In this document: positions 23,560 through 35,164 of the stretch, piece after piece | How the letters are laid out: every line of letters starts with the position of its first letter | How positions within the stretch are numbered: position 1 is the stretch's first letter | NCBI GenBank assembly: GCA_015501595.1 | Contig: JADNRX010000197.1 | Coordinates: 1 to 64,000, forward strand | Origin: Hymenopellis radicata | Taxonomy: Eukaryota > Basidiomycota > Agaricomycetes > Agaricales > Physalacriaceae | DNA length: 64,000 bases | Direction: 5' to 3' | Position numbers and translations under genes: made by a program | The notes under the pieces: model-generated | Databases searched by the model: none | What the model was told of the DNA's origin: nothing | Seen by the model: only the letters and a program-made list of their open reading frames with translations

Positions 23560-24145
23560 ATGGTGTCAATATACGCCCTCGTCTGCACGCCCAGTCTTTT
23601 GGTGGTGGGAACTTGTTGTTACTTATAGCATTAAGCCGTCGACTTGTAAACGTTCTTCTATGAACTCTTTAGAGGGATGAACGATCGAAATCTGATCGAG
23701 TTGTAAGAACTCCTCGTCTCATTTATTAACGCTCACTCACTCTCCAGAGGAGTGCTTGAGTCTAGCTCTTGAGGTCGTCGACTTGCTTCATCTTGGCCAC
23801 TCTGCTAGTAGATGTCACGCTCTGACTGGACGTTTTGGAAATCTCCCCGCCCAACCTTGTCGTGAGTCCATACAGCCTTGTTCGTCCGCCGATTTAGAAT
23901 CCGACAATTCCAGACTTGGAGGCTGTCTCTTCCGTTCAGTCCAGCATCCTCACACCACAGTCACGTAGACCACAGCCACGTAGGTGCGTTAAGACAAGGA
24001 AGACACCACGTAGGCACTCATCAGACGACGTTAAGAGTGTTGAACGCCGTGCGGGATGCCGTCATATACAGCTATCAATGCTGTGTGACAGAAAGCAAGG
24101 ATGATCCCATCAACAGCATCCCCTCGCTTTCGTCTTGCTCTCATC
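23560..24145. other. Spacer between N1 and M4, conserved in the inverted arm
   Basis: Parts of this stretch recur inverted between M3 and N4 (for example gaaatctccccgcccaacctt near 23850 and its inverse near 45210, and the catcctcacaccacag block near 23950 and 44610). No gene of its own is supported. It probably holds the M4 promoter. Confidence 0.5.
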
Positions 24146-25749
24146 ATGCCCGTTCGTGACATCTGCACGGCCGACTGCTCTCAGACTTTGGATGGAGCTG
24201 ACGATGCTAGTGACGAGGAGGATATCGACATTTTACGGCTCATAGAGTGTGGCGACCCCCCTTGGGAATGGGTGCTCATCAAGTCAAGGTTTGTAGCTTG
24301 GCAACCCCTGCATGGAGTACACCTCTCACACTGATGCTTTAGCGACGCCGACGTCAGAGATCCTTTGGGGACTTCGTTGGATAACTTGCAATTGAAAGGA
24401 TGGATTTCGCCAACTGAGTATATTCAATGGCTTGATGTACTGGTGGATGCTCAAGAGAGGTGCCTGGAGGCTCTGAATGCACTCGCTGAGACCGTATGCG
24501 GAGTGGAAAGAGAGCAGTATCGTCGAATTCGTTCCAATAGTGACTCGGTGAGTAGTTGCAATGAATTGCCCATGGAGTCTGATTTGTAGATGGACAACTA
24601 CTGCGATGCACTTCAGGCGGTGCTCATTGTCATCAAGTGTAGCACAAGAGCTTGGACTAATGCCGACTGGTGGGCCGTCCACAACTCGTACATTCCCCGT
24701 CAAAGGATGTACCACATCTCGGTCACCTCAAGTGTGTTTGATGAAAGGATTCTCCTTGATCTTTCACCGGGAAGACCATGGAAGGATCTTGCGGACGTCT
24801 TGCAGATTACCCTACCATACTTCCGAGAGATGACCGCTCGCGTTCAAGTACTCTCGAAGCTTCACAGAGTGGGCGGCTCCTCTGACTCGACATCAACCTT
24901 TGGACCGACAACGATAGCCAACCTTATTACATGCCTCGATGTCGCGGAGAGTGTTGCGAAACTGGTGCCAGTGCTTGGGCACGTCCTCGAAGGTACATGC
25001 GGAATCCTACGGAAAATCGTCCAAGCTGCAGAGGTGAGTGAACGGTGGTGTTGCTACACACACTTGATAATTGACACTAATGGGTGCATTCACGCCAGGG
25101 TGCGCGTGCTGCCCGCGACGAGTGTAAGGCTCTTGCGGAACACACGGCGTGTATTACGCTCGCGATTATCAACGAGATTGGGTCCAGAGCTACTGGGTGC
25201 GGGGCCAACTTGAAGAAGATTTGGGATTTATCTGCGTAAGAACATATCCAGATGTCGCCGCTCGTGTCTGACTTCGCTTATAGCGTTATCAGTCAAGTTA
25301 ACCAAAGAATTCAGAAACTGTCGAAGCTTGGGGACCTGAAGTACTTTGCCTCACGTGGAAAGATCAAAGCCCAGGTTCAAGAACTGCGCGCCCAAGTGGA
25401 CAATGCGCGGATCTCGTTTCAGGTTTCCGTTCTACATGTTTACTACCTACCGAATTCTTTCTCAGACTCCCAACAGATTGGCTACGATATCTCGACGACC
25501 CGATTACTCTATGATCTCAGCATGATGCAGGCAAGGCTCATGTCGCGTGTCGACGATATATACAAGGTTCAGACGAGGATGAATGGCAAGCTGGATATGA
25601 CCAATAGAAAACTCGATATGATTCTGGTAACGGTTCGTAGCATGATCATTTCCAAATCATTTCTCGTCCGATTGACGATTTACTTCTTCTCGTTAGATGC
25701 ATGGCGCTGGGTACGGAGACGGTCAGGCTTATGTGGAAGCGGAGAATGA
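24146..25749 (+). CDS. MLKL-N-terminal/HeLo-like protein, copy M4, altered C terminus
   Basis: Six exons join in phase: 24146-24288, 24343-24547, 24590-25033, 25099-25235, 25284-25422 and 25477-25749, about 446 residues. The core is as in M1 (TFGPTTIANLITCLDVAESV; VISQVNQRIQKLSKLG; DNARISFQ; IGYDISTTRLLYDLSMMQAR). The acidic N-terminal region is shorter than in M1 and M3. Near 25650 an 11-bp tandem duplication (atttccaaatc) shifts the frame, so the conserved tail SRPIDDLLLRVRCMALGTE is replaced by an unrelated 30-residue tail ending SGLCGSGE. The helical bundle itself is intact. The C-terminal change could be neutral or could inactivate a tail function. Confidence 0.65.
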
Positions 25750-25829
25750 GGACTGATATGATACGGCCAAGTGACCCGAGCATGCCTTGCTCTTTATTAT
25801 GTTGTAGATAAATTTCTCGTAGGGCAGTA

Positions 25830-26063
25830 CTGTAGTATTTCAATCAATTCGTCAGGTCTTGTGACCTGTGACCGGGTCTGACGAAATTTTCGTTTCGTCA
25901 GATTACCATATATGGCAATAGCCGACGCGGCGGAGCTGCGTCGGGAGGCCAGCGGGGGCCCCGCCAGGGGGTTTTTCGCGAAATTTCCAGTGACCATTGT
26001 GACATTTCGTCAATTCGAAGGTCCTTGTGACCTGTGACGAACGAATTGAACGAAATAGTACAG
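25830..26063. mobile_element. TA-flanked MITE, family 2
   Basis: Ends CTGTAGTATTTCAATCAATT and the inverse of aattgaacgaaatagtacag, TA-flanked. The interior has paired gtgacctgtgac motifs and cgtttcgtcagattaccatat. It lies at the point where the left arm of the inverted duplication carries extra sequence (N2 and N3) absent from the right arm. Confidence 0.8.
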
Positions 26064-26179
26064 TACTATAATCGTATATCATTCATCTCTCCCAGCGTAT
26101 AAACAATCTTCGACATGGTAGTCAGAAAAACCGAATGTATTCCATCTGTTGACAACTCCACACGTACATTGCTCGTAAA

Positions 26180-26290
26180 CGAACCTACTCTAGCTGAAAT
26201 TTGGGTTTCTCTACGCCACAAATAGCCTTATCTTATCTAATCATTATCACCTCCGGCAAGTCTCCCACGAGCGCACCTTTGCATTCAACC
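26180..26290 (+). promoter_or_regulatory. Conserved N-family promoter segment with double GATA-type site
   Basis: CTTATCTTATCTAATCATTA, about 50 bp before the start of N2, recurs almost unchanged before N3 (27360-27380), in the N relic at 5150 and in the orphan relic at 11935. It contains two overlapping TTATC cores, the inverse of the GATAA site recognised by fungal GATA factors. Binding is an inference from the motif and its conservation. Confidence 0.45.
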
Positions 26291-27237
26291 ATGTCGCACC
26301 TGCTACATACATACCTCCGACGACCTCCCTTGTTCCGTCTTCAAGCTCGAACATTCATATCAACCTCCAAGTGCTTGGTGCCGAGGGTACAAGGTGCACA
26401 TCCCATCGCCATCTGCACACAGACATTGAGGCGCAGAATTCGCAGCGCCCCGCTGGTCGCTCGAGGAAATCGAGCCGACACTTTTCCGGCCCGACGTAAA
26501 CCACCGGCTCGTACGTCTCTGCCCTCGCCCGCGCGTTTCCTCAGCTCACGGATCTAGGCCTGGACTATCGCAGTACTCCTCCAAGAATACCTCCCCTCGG
26601 AGGAAAACTTCCAGCTCAGACACGTCATGAGTCTGTCCATCCCTTGATGTGCTCTCTTATATAACACTGAATACATAAAGGGCTCACCGCGGAGTGCGCG
26701 TCGCTCTTCTACCCAAACCACGTGCCAAAGACTCTGGAGACTCAAGACCGACTGAACCTCATCCTTTCCAACAAGCTCCTCTGCCTCCCGCGCTTAGGCG
26801 AATATGGCTTTGCTCCTAATGATGAAGACTGGAATAAAGCCCATGGGTCTCGTAGCACGGTAGAAGACATCGCGAAAGACCTGTGCAAGAAGTTGTCTAT
26901 TCCTTTCGCACCCGTAAAGAGGCAGCTTCTGGAGGTGTATGACTGGGCCCAGTCTGTGGATATGTGGTGCGACTATCTGGAGAGCAAGGAGCGTTATATG
27001 GTGAAGTTGTTTATTGATGAGGAGGACGACAAGGAGGAGGTGGCGAATGTGGTGGCATTTATTGCGTATACAGAGTGGATGAAGCAGGTGTTTTGGGAGC
27101 TGCAGGATCGCGGGAAGGAGATTTGCATCTCGAGTCGTGGCTTTGATTTGGATGTGGATAGGGGCCATTCATGGGTGCATCCTTTGGTGAGCCGCTTGGT
27201 GAGTCCTGATGATGCACATGGGGATACTCTCTATTAG
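26291..27237 (+). CDS. N-family protein N2, predicted mitochondrial, unknown function
   Basis: Starts MSHLLHTYLRRPPLFRLQAR then TFISTSKCLVPRV, again presequence-like. The last exon (26681-27237, after an intron ending ataaag) encodes CASLFYPNHVPKTLETQDRL, STVEDIAKDLCKKLSIPFAP and AFIAYTEWMKQVFWELQDRG and ends SPDDAHGDTLY. The middle part is more degenerate than in N1: the segment matching KLLEKHLPVDEPF is hard to find, so an internal exon may be broken. Organisation and promoter are shared with N3 directly downstream. Unknown family. Confidence 0.45.
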
Positions 27238-27418
27238 TATTTAGAGTTTGCTGAAACACGCAGCATGTACCTTTGAGGCCAAAAAAGAAATTACAGACTA
27301 CATCCTGTACGAACTGGGAAGCGGGCCAGCGGCAGCACTGACTTGTTATCATTAAGTTTATCTTATCTAATCATTATCACCTCCGGCAAGTCTCCCGCGC
27401 ACACCTTTGCTTCCAACC

Positions 27419-28356
27419 ATGTCGCACCTTGTACGTACATCCCTCCGACGTCCTCCCCTGTTCCGTACTCTTATACCCCATACTCGAACATTCACGTCAA
27501 CTACAAAACGATTGGCACCGGGTGTAAAAAGTATACACCACACTGCCATTTGCATACGATGGTTAATGCGCAGAATCCCCAGAGACCCGCTGGTCGCTCG
27601 AAGAGATCGAGCCGACTCTTTTGCAGCCCGACATGGAGACTCGGCTTGTACGTCTTTGCCCTCGCACGCTTCCACCAGCTCAAGGATCTAGCTCTGGAGT
27701 CTTGCAAGGCTTCTCAACATTCACTTTGACACCATGGACAAACCTATCACACCCCGAGATATCTTGCGTGCGTCCACGGCTTGCTATGCTCTCTCAGATA
27801 CTAATACTGAGACCATATCAAAGACCTCACCGCGGATTGCGCATCGCTCTTCTACCCAAATATCGTGCCAAAAACGCTGGACACTCAAGACCGCCTGAAC
27901 CTCATCCATTCTAAAGGACTCCTCTCCCTCCCACGCATCGAGGCTGTCCACCATGTCACTAACGATTACGAGCCTCGCACGATACAAGACATTGCCGAGG
28001 GCCTATGCCAGGAGTTGTCTGTTCCCGTCGCGGCCGTGACTGGGCGGCTTCCCGACGTGTACGGTTGGGCTGAGCATGAACGGAACTACCACGTGATGCG
28101 GCTGGGAATGGTTATCGAGGAGGATGACGCGAATTTCGAGGAGGATCGGGCGCCTGTGGCGCTCATGGCGTATGCAAAGTGGATGAATCAGGTGGATTGG
28201 GTGCTGCGGCTGGGGGATAAAACTGCTGAGGATCATGGGTATGCGCCCCCTGAAACGGTCTCGTACAAGGAGGCCGATTATATAACCATCAGAGTTCCCC
28301 ATGAGCCGTTCAATCGTACAGTGGTGCATCGTTTGGCGCACTGGTTGGTGGAGTAG
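27419..28356 (+). CDS. N-family protein N3, predicted mitochondrial, unknown function
   Basis: Starts MSHLVRTSLRRPPLFRTLIP followed by HTRTFTSTTKRLAPGV, a plausible mitochondrial presequence. A central segment WSLEEIEPTLLQPDMETRLV lies in another frame and must be reached by splicing. The last exon (27824-28356) encodes CASLFYPNIVPKTLDTQDRL, TIQDIAEGLCQELSVPVAAV, AYAKWMNQVDWVLRLGDK and ends TVVHRLAHWLVE. Tandem paralog of N2 with the same promoter element. The exact exon limits in the first half are uncertain. Function unknown. Confidence 0.45.
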
Positions 28357-28844
28357 CTGCTGTCAATATAGTACATATATGCCCTTGTCAGCACGCCCCA
28401 GTCTAATTGAGCTTTCTCCTGGTAAGACCCTGCCAATCACGGTGCATCTTGCTCTGCGTATGGGACCTACTTAGACTGCGTCAGTCGAAAGGGCTTTCTT
28501 GCCAGGTTCTCATCTGATTCCTCAGGCGCGCGCATGAAAATATTCTGCGGAAATGCTGGAGAAGACGACGGCTCGAGTGCTGGTGGGCAGCCTCAGAGGT
28601 TTCGTTTGTAGTTGGTGAGTGTGGCGCTGAACGTAGGCGATTCCCCTATCCAACCCCAGTTGATACTTGTCCAAGTGCAAATATGGTGTAATACCGTTCT
28701 CTACTTACAAGCATGCTACGTACAGTTCATATTCAGCGCGGTAAGTACTAATCATCATCTTCTTTTGCTTAAACCATCCATGTCGTCATTTGAGGACGTG
28801 CAGTCACCCCCATCAACACAATCATCGTCCTGAATAGAACCATC
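28357..28844. other. Tail-to-tail spacer between N3 and DynA
   Basis: Nothing recognisable beyond presumed 3' untranslated sequence of the two convergent genes. Confidence 0.4.
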
Positions 28845-31800
28845 TCAGTCGTCACTTGTATCTGCATCGTCGGGGCTGTCCATCCAATTCCTTGCACGAA
28901 GATCAATGAGCTCCTAGTAGAGGGTTGTCAATGTCCCGCCCGAGTAAAATCACTGTCAAAGTCACACTTACTTGCAACATCAACTTGAGATGCGGAGAGA
29001 CCTCCTCCATCCGTTGTTCTATAGCAGTGAAGACCTTTTGCGTTTCGATGCTATGAATGTCCAGCAGACGCCCACACGACTTCAGAATCGCATAGCTCAA
29101 TTCCATGCCCCTTTGGGCCAGGGTGCTCTTGTTCTTGAACTTGATCTCAAGATACTTCAGCAGGCTGAGATCACCTAACACTCCCATCTCGAGTAGTTCT
29201 TGCATAAAGACGGCTAGATTGAAGTCGGATGCTTTCCTCTCCTCAATGGTGTCCGCGATCGTCGATTTTAGAAGTGTTTGTGCCAGTAACGTGTTGAGGT
29301 GGCGAATAACGTAGGAGGAGACGAGCCTTCTGCCTGCAAAAGTCTCGCCTGAAGGTATCGTCCCTTTCACATGATCTCCGACTTTGTTTATGAGCTTTTC
29401 ACATATAGATATGCCTATTTCCACCCACGCGACTGTCGTGATAGATTTCCGTACGACTGCCAAAACAATGACAGATAGCACAGGAGTGTCGCCAGCATGC
29501 TCAGGACTGTTCGCCCAAGCAACGACCTGGTCGGACATGGTGTCGAGATTTTCTGAAGTCACTTGGTTCAAAAGAGACTCCAGGGCAGACTCGACGACCT
29601 TCTTCCGCTCAGAGGCATAAATCTCCTCCGGATCTATGGCCGGCGGAGCAGGCGACACTGGGTCCTTGTGCGCAAAATCCTGTGGCTCAGGGCTCACAGC
29701 GGTGCTCTGAGGACTGAGATCGTCGGTCTCCATATTGCTCCCATTGTGTACGGTCAACTGGTTAGAGGGAGGATATTTCGGGGAATTCGTAGCTCGGAAT
29801 GGGGACAAGGGAGAAGACGCATCAAGTCTGAACGACGACCTGGCGACAGACACCCTTCGCGGGTCGGACTTCCCAGAGAATCCACTCAGCCGAGTCGTGA
29901 TTTCTTCAAGCCGCTTCTGCTTCGCCTGCAACTCCGCGCGAAGATCGGAAACCTCTGAATCTTCGGCAAAGTATTCCTTCAAACGCGTCGAAGAGCCCTC
30001 CGTGTCGATACCTAGGCCTCGGACCAAGGCTGCGTTGACGCGCGAGGAGAGTGCAATCAGGCCATCGCAGTTGAGAGCACGGGGAACATTGTCGATAATA
30101 CGCTTTCATTTCAGAATCAGACTAGCATGTTCGACCAAGGCGGTGTATCTTACCTTGTACGCGACTTGAAAGTACGCACGGACCTCGGCCATCAATACGA
30201 TTTCTGGACTTGCAGCCTCAGCCGGTTGATCCTGCAATTCCATTAGTAAGATAAAATACGAGGAAAGGACTGGCGGTGACCGACATTTTCGTCAGGCGTC
30301 GCTTGTGACCTTTCCTCTTGGTACTTCTGCAGGTACTTTTCGCGGTATGACTCCAGATAGTGGGTGTTCAATGTGAACGGATAGTTCTCGAGCGAAAGCA
30401 ACCACTGCAGATGCTTGGCGGCATTATCATGAATCTCGTTCAAGAGCTCGTTGACGACGTTGCTACAAGAAGAGTCAGCAATCATCCGAGTATGCGGGCT
30501 TATCAACTGACCTAACGCTCTCCTTCAAATTCGCAAAGCGTCCAAAAGTCTGCTCGATCTTAACGTCGAGCAGCTCGCCCAGGCGAAGGAAGACGGCGTC
30601 GGCGCACGCCTCGACAAAGTGAGGCCAATCTTCGAGACATTGGTGGATGAGGTGCGCTTTGGCGTCGAAGGGTACATCAAAGGGAAGCTCCCGCGTAATA
30701 TGGCTGCAAGGTGATGCGTCAATATATGCCAGCAGTGAGGACGAAATAGTTCACTTCTTGATAAAGACTTGCACGTCCTTCGCACTTCTGGGCCGTTCTT
30801 GCGAGGAATCCGGAGTGTCATCGACTGTGAACTCGGGTGTTGTTTCCTTGATATGCTCCCTGAACAAATCGTAGGTCGCTCGACAGTGCTGCATTACGGA
30901 CGGTTCGTGGATGGAACCGCCAACACAATCTGAGATCGATTTCTCGAACTGGCCGACGAGACGCAGCAAATCAGAGAGGATGTTATCTGAGGGCGGCTCC
31001 GGGAGGCTGCTCAAGTCATCGCGAGCTTGGCGAAGTGAGGCTAGGGAACGACTTCGCAAATCGGGTAACCTGTAAAGCGGTCCTAAGCAAGGTGAAGAAA
31101 ACTAGGAAAGAAACGTACGCTTCGCTGATCCGCTCAGTCAAGAGCTTGCTTAGTTGAGTGGTTAAATTGGGTACACCGACACGCGACTTTGTTGTCTGGA
31201 GGACGGTCCTCCAAGGCAAGGTGCTGGTGAAGTAGGACGCTTCACGTTTCCGAGCCTCAGCGTGAGCCAGATTCTCAAGAAGCTCTTCTGGTCCCGGTTG
31301 CTTTGTGACGAAGTAACCATGATGAAGGCGATGTTTTCGGCCATGGAGGATATCCAGCCATCCGCTTTCTTCGCCGGGTTGCAATGTATCTGGTTTTGTA
31401 AGGACGCCTACGCATATTTTAGTAATCGAATTCCGTGGCGAGCAGGCCGTCGTGTCACTTACCAACGGTCCGAAGTCCTTGAGGATCGACCTCCTTGGCG
31501 AGGAGGGCCGCTGATTGGTTTTGAATATCATCTGGTTACCGTTAGTATGCAACACAAGCAGAAGCCATGAATTGAATACCGCGCATCGTAATGGTCAGAA
31601 GGATGAGAGCGTTTCCGGTAATGTGGTCCAGGATAAGATTGCGCACAAGGTCGATAACGTCACGCTCCTCGTTAGATACCAGCCCTAACAATTTCATGAA
31701 TCAGAAGCGAACTAATCAATCCGCGCTTTTCTGCTCACCTGGTAAGTCGATGAACGATAGATCCGGGACATCGGGCCCAGACACATCCACACAGACAACG

Positions 31801-32444
31801 TTTGGCGAGAAGGATAGCTCGTTTTCGAGCATTGATTTATGTTTGAGGTCCGCGGTCTCGAACTGAGCAGTCGACGTGCTGGGATTGAGAACCGCCATTT
31901 GGGCACGTCGCAACATATCTTCAAGCTCGTTCTTGCTATGAATAATGGGCCCAAACTTTTGCTCCAGCACGTTGGGCACGGTCTTGCTCTTTTCAAACCT
32001 AAGAGATATCTGAGAGCACCACGCACTCTCGGAATAGGACAGACGGAACTCCATGGGACATCTGTTGAATGAGATATAGCTATAGATTTGTGACGAGGGT
32101 TGATAGCAGACCTGGTGCACGTTCCGGCTGCGCGCGGTACTTTGATCTACACAAGGGACAAGACCATTGTAAACACGTTTGGCGATGAAAGACAAAGACA
32201 TTACATCAGCGATGGCCTCAACAAGAGAACTCTTTCCCGCAGATTGATTTCCAATGACAGCGATGCGGGGAAGATCAACCTCTGCGTCAGCTCTAGGACA
32301 AGTTCAGCTTGCACAGCAAACTCCCTCGGAGAAACTGGGTACCAACCCGAGAGCTCTGAGATCCTTGACGAGATTAATCATTTCGCGTGAGCGCTGAGCA
32401 TAATCTGAGCCGGCGAGCGCGGCGGTAGCATCCCAATCAGTCAT
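28845..32444 (-). CDS. Dynamin-like GTPase with C-terminal MIF4G-like domain, copy DynA
   Basis: Thirteen exons matching those of DynB in position and phase encode roughly 990 residues. The start codon at 32444 gives MTDWDATAALAGSDYAQRSR. Motifs in order: P-loop GNQSAGKSS, G3 FIDLPG, G4 VGVLTKPDTLQ, stalk segments including SVMQHCRATYDLF, and GED residues such as ENYPFTLNTHYLESYREKYL. The big exon 30102-28972 continues into a Pro/Ser linker and then SLLNQVTSENLDTMSDQVVA, FMQELLEMGVLG, ELSYAILKSCGRLLDI and, across the last intron, MLQELIDLRARNWM, a typical MIF4G ending. Compared with DynB it has three extra N-terminal residues and lacks GNR in the G domain. No stop or frameshift was seen. Confidence 0.85.
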
Positions 32445-34202
32445 ATCCAGTGGTGCCGAAAGATTCCAGAGAACAGAAGGCGGTGCAGGTTCTTAGTGAA
32501 AAGCAGTGCAAAGACGTAGCGGGGTATTCTAGAGTCGGATGAGGAAGCCTGAAAGAGTACTGAGATGAATTCTATAGTTACGGGTGTAGAAACGCTCTTC
32601 GATGGTGGAAGCTGTGAAGCAAGGCTGGTCAGGCGGACTACGGTCCCGTCATCATCAGTACAGTCACGTGGTATGCACGTCCTCCGTCGCGTACTGCTGG
32701 TCTTACTCAAGTCTTGCTATAGCGCGTTGTGTGTTAACGAAAGCACTAGTCTCGGCTTACCTGAAGTCTTCAAGGGAATTTGGTCCCCAAAGCTCCAATC
32801 AGGACCTGTTCAATCATATTCCTTCCAGAAGCGACATCCATGACAGACGACATCGAGATATGTGGTGGTCCTATCAGTGAGGCTGCTATTAGAGTCACCC
32901 CAATCTATGTTAAATCAAGACATCTGCTCACCTGTATCAGAACGCAGGTAACATCGTAACTTCCGTGATACATTTCCCAAAGAATGTTGAATGTTGGGGG
33001 CATCAACGCTCGTCGTGAGCTAGGTTGGAAGTCTGATCTGCTTGTACGCTCTTGTGATGCACAGAGGAAAGGAGGAGTGTAGCGACAGGGTGTCCCGATG
33101 ACGAGTCAGTCAATTCTCGCGCGGACAGCCCGACAGCCTGAGCATTTTAACAGCGGGATACAAGCCACTATCTACCGCAGCACAGCGTCAGGCCTCCAGA
33201 GCGTCAATCACTCAGCATTGCTTCCAGAGAAAATTGAGTTTGAAGGAAAGAAGATTAAGTTTGAAGGCACGTACAAGGCATCCCATTCGTTCTGATGTAC
33301 GTGGACCGTGATTATAGCGGCCACAGAACCAGGCAGAGCTATCGGAACGTTCGCCGTCACCCATACATCTAACTCTGCCTGCAATACGTCCGCGGTCGCG
33401 AAACTCCAACGCGTTGTGGCGAACAGCATCGGCGGAGAAGAAGGCAGTACTGCCAGATCAAGAGCCTGCTAGACCCAGATGATGGAGGTGGGACGTTGGT
33501 TTCAGCTCGGTAGGATTGATGGTAGTCGATACATTCGTCCAGATCCAGAAGGAGTCGTACTTGAAGCTTGAAGGCCGGCCACTAGATCAAGCATGAATCA
33601 AGTAGCACCAGTTTAGCCTGGTACTTGGCAGATTAATAGAAGTTACAGAGTCGTCCTGTAAACAAGAATTGATCATCAACGAAAATTTGCCCATTGAATT
33701 GACGCACTAATAAAACGTGATGGCGTACTAGTATTAGCGCTGAGAAGCGATCGGCGTCAGACTCAAAACGCGTCTGTGACTGATTTACGCGACACGGTGT
33801 TCGGTGTTCCAATGACTGTGATTGGCGCTTCGCTTCTTGAGAGATTGGTGACATGCTGGCTGATGCTGGAGGAACGAGAAGAAGTAGTGTCCACGTGTCG
33901 ATCACGATCGGAAAAAATGAAACGGAGTCAGGCAATTTCCTTCTTTCTCTCTGTCGTCCGAGTCCTGCGCAAATGAACTAACAATTATCGCTCGAGTCTG
34001 CCCTCCGACTTTTCCAGAAGGGCACGAGGATGGGATGGCTGTGCGTTCCAACTTGGGGTTTGGAGGCTGTACAGTCCTACGCGCTTCTATAAGGACAAGG
34101 ATGTCATAAGACTGACTGACTACGACAGGAACAAGCTGCCGTCGTCGTCATCACAGGTTTCATTCCTCCGCTCACTGTCTACTTACCAGTGATCCACCTC
34201 AC
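32445..34202. other. Spacer upstream of DynA, no supported gene
   Basis: The first 120 bp upstream of the DynA start resemble the region upstream of DynB (shared ggaatctttc(g/t)g(c/g)(a/g)ccact and flanking bases), so promoter sequence was duplicated too. The rest shows only short frames without recognisable domains. Confidence 0.45.
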
Positions 34203-34260
34203 TTGCCTACGCTCTCGAATACTGCGCGTAACTGCGGCCAACACCGAGCCGAATTTATCA

Positions 34261-34886
34261 TGGACCCGAATCAGCATCAGCTTCCATACTACCATCAGCA
34301 TCAGCCATATGACTACTATGCTGATCTCGAACCACCACCATCAATGACCATCAACTCTCAGCAAAACGGCGGTACGGTGAGTGTCTGTGCTAGTGAGACG
34401 ATCAAGTGCACTGACGGTTGCTCTGACTTACTTGCGCGTCGTTATATAACCCTCCTCACTTCGATTATATTCCACCATGGCCACTACTCCAAAACCCACT
34501 ATTCGCATTCTCACCCAACCGCGACCCAGCCCGACGTGCCCACCGCCGTGCAGAACCTCCTTCTTTCCACTAAATCCCTCCAGTCATCCTCTCACTCTGG
34601 GCCCAGTCCCGCACGACCGATGCCGCTGTATCCGACGTTTACGTCCAGATCGGCACGGCCTTCAATGCCACGATACGCGCGTTCTCCGCGTACGGTATCG
34701 ACCTGAGCGATCTGCATGACATCCCGACGGAAACTGCGCGTCGTTCTGGAAGGCTGTCTGGCGGAAGAGCCGAGCGAGGAGGTACTCGCGCTATATATGC
34801 CGCAGGTCCGCAAGGTCATCTGGAAACTCCTAAAAGGGCTGCAAGCGCGCCAGGAAGTGTGGAGGAGGTTTAATGGTGGAGGTTAA
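34261..34886 (+). pseudogene. Decayed N-terminal fragment of a Bud6/AIP3-type polarity gene
   Basis: Pieces in successive frames read PTAVQNLLLSTKSLQ, then LWAQSRTTDAAVSDVYVQIG with AFNATIRAFSAYGIDLSDLH, then LRVVLEGCLAEEPSEEVLAL with YMPQVRKVIWKLLKGLQARQ. Together these match the N-terminal region of fungal Bud6/AIP3, an actin- and formin-associated polarity factor. Frame changes lie near 34593 (one base lost) and 34732 (one base gained), with a possible third near 34500. The frame ends at 34886 shortly after GLQARQEVWRRF, so the formin-binding C-terminal part is absent. It is a truncated duplicate rather than a working gene unless the shifts are sequencing errors. Confidence 0.65.
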
Positions 34887-35164
34887 AAGAGGTAGGTATT
34901 CATCGTGTCTAGAAATGCTACGCGTATTTATTCCGCCCTAGTGGATGGTCTTCGCCTATCGTCTCTGCAAGCCGGACGCGTGCAGTGGATGTATTTTTAG
35001 CTTGGGGTGTTGTAATGGTGTCCGAAATCATTTTGTAGACTAATTATACCAGTAGATCCAGCCTTACGAGCCGGCCGTCTAGTACACCTGTATGTATGGT
35101 ATCCGAAGCATTTTACACAACCTGTTGAACAGGGAACATATTGTTACATTTGACGCATCGTATG

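Noticed and set aside
25225..25260. A 16-base intron (gtaagaacatatccag) in M4, also visible in M3
   Set aside because: Too short and it breaks the frame; an intron of about 48 bases ending before (C)GTTATC or CATCATTGG restores phase in M1, M3 and M4.
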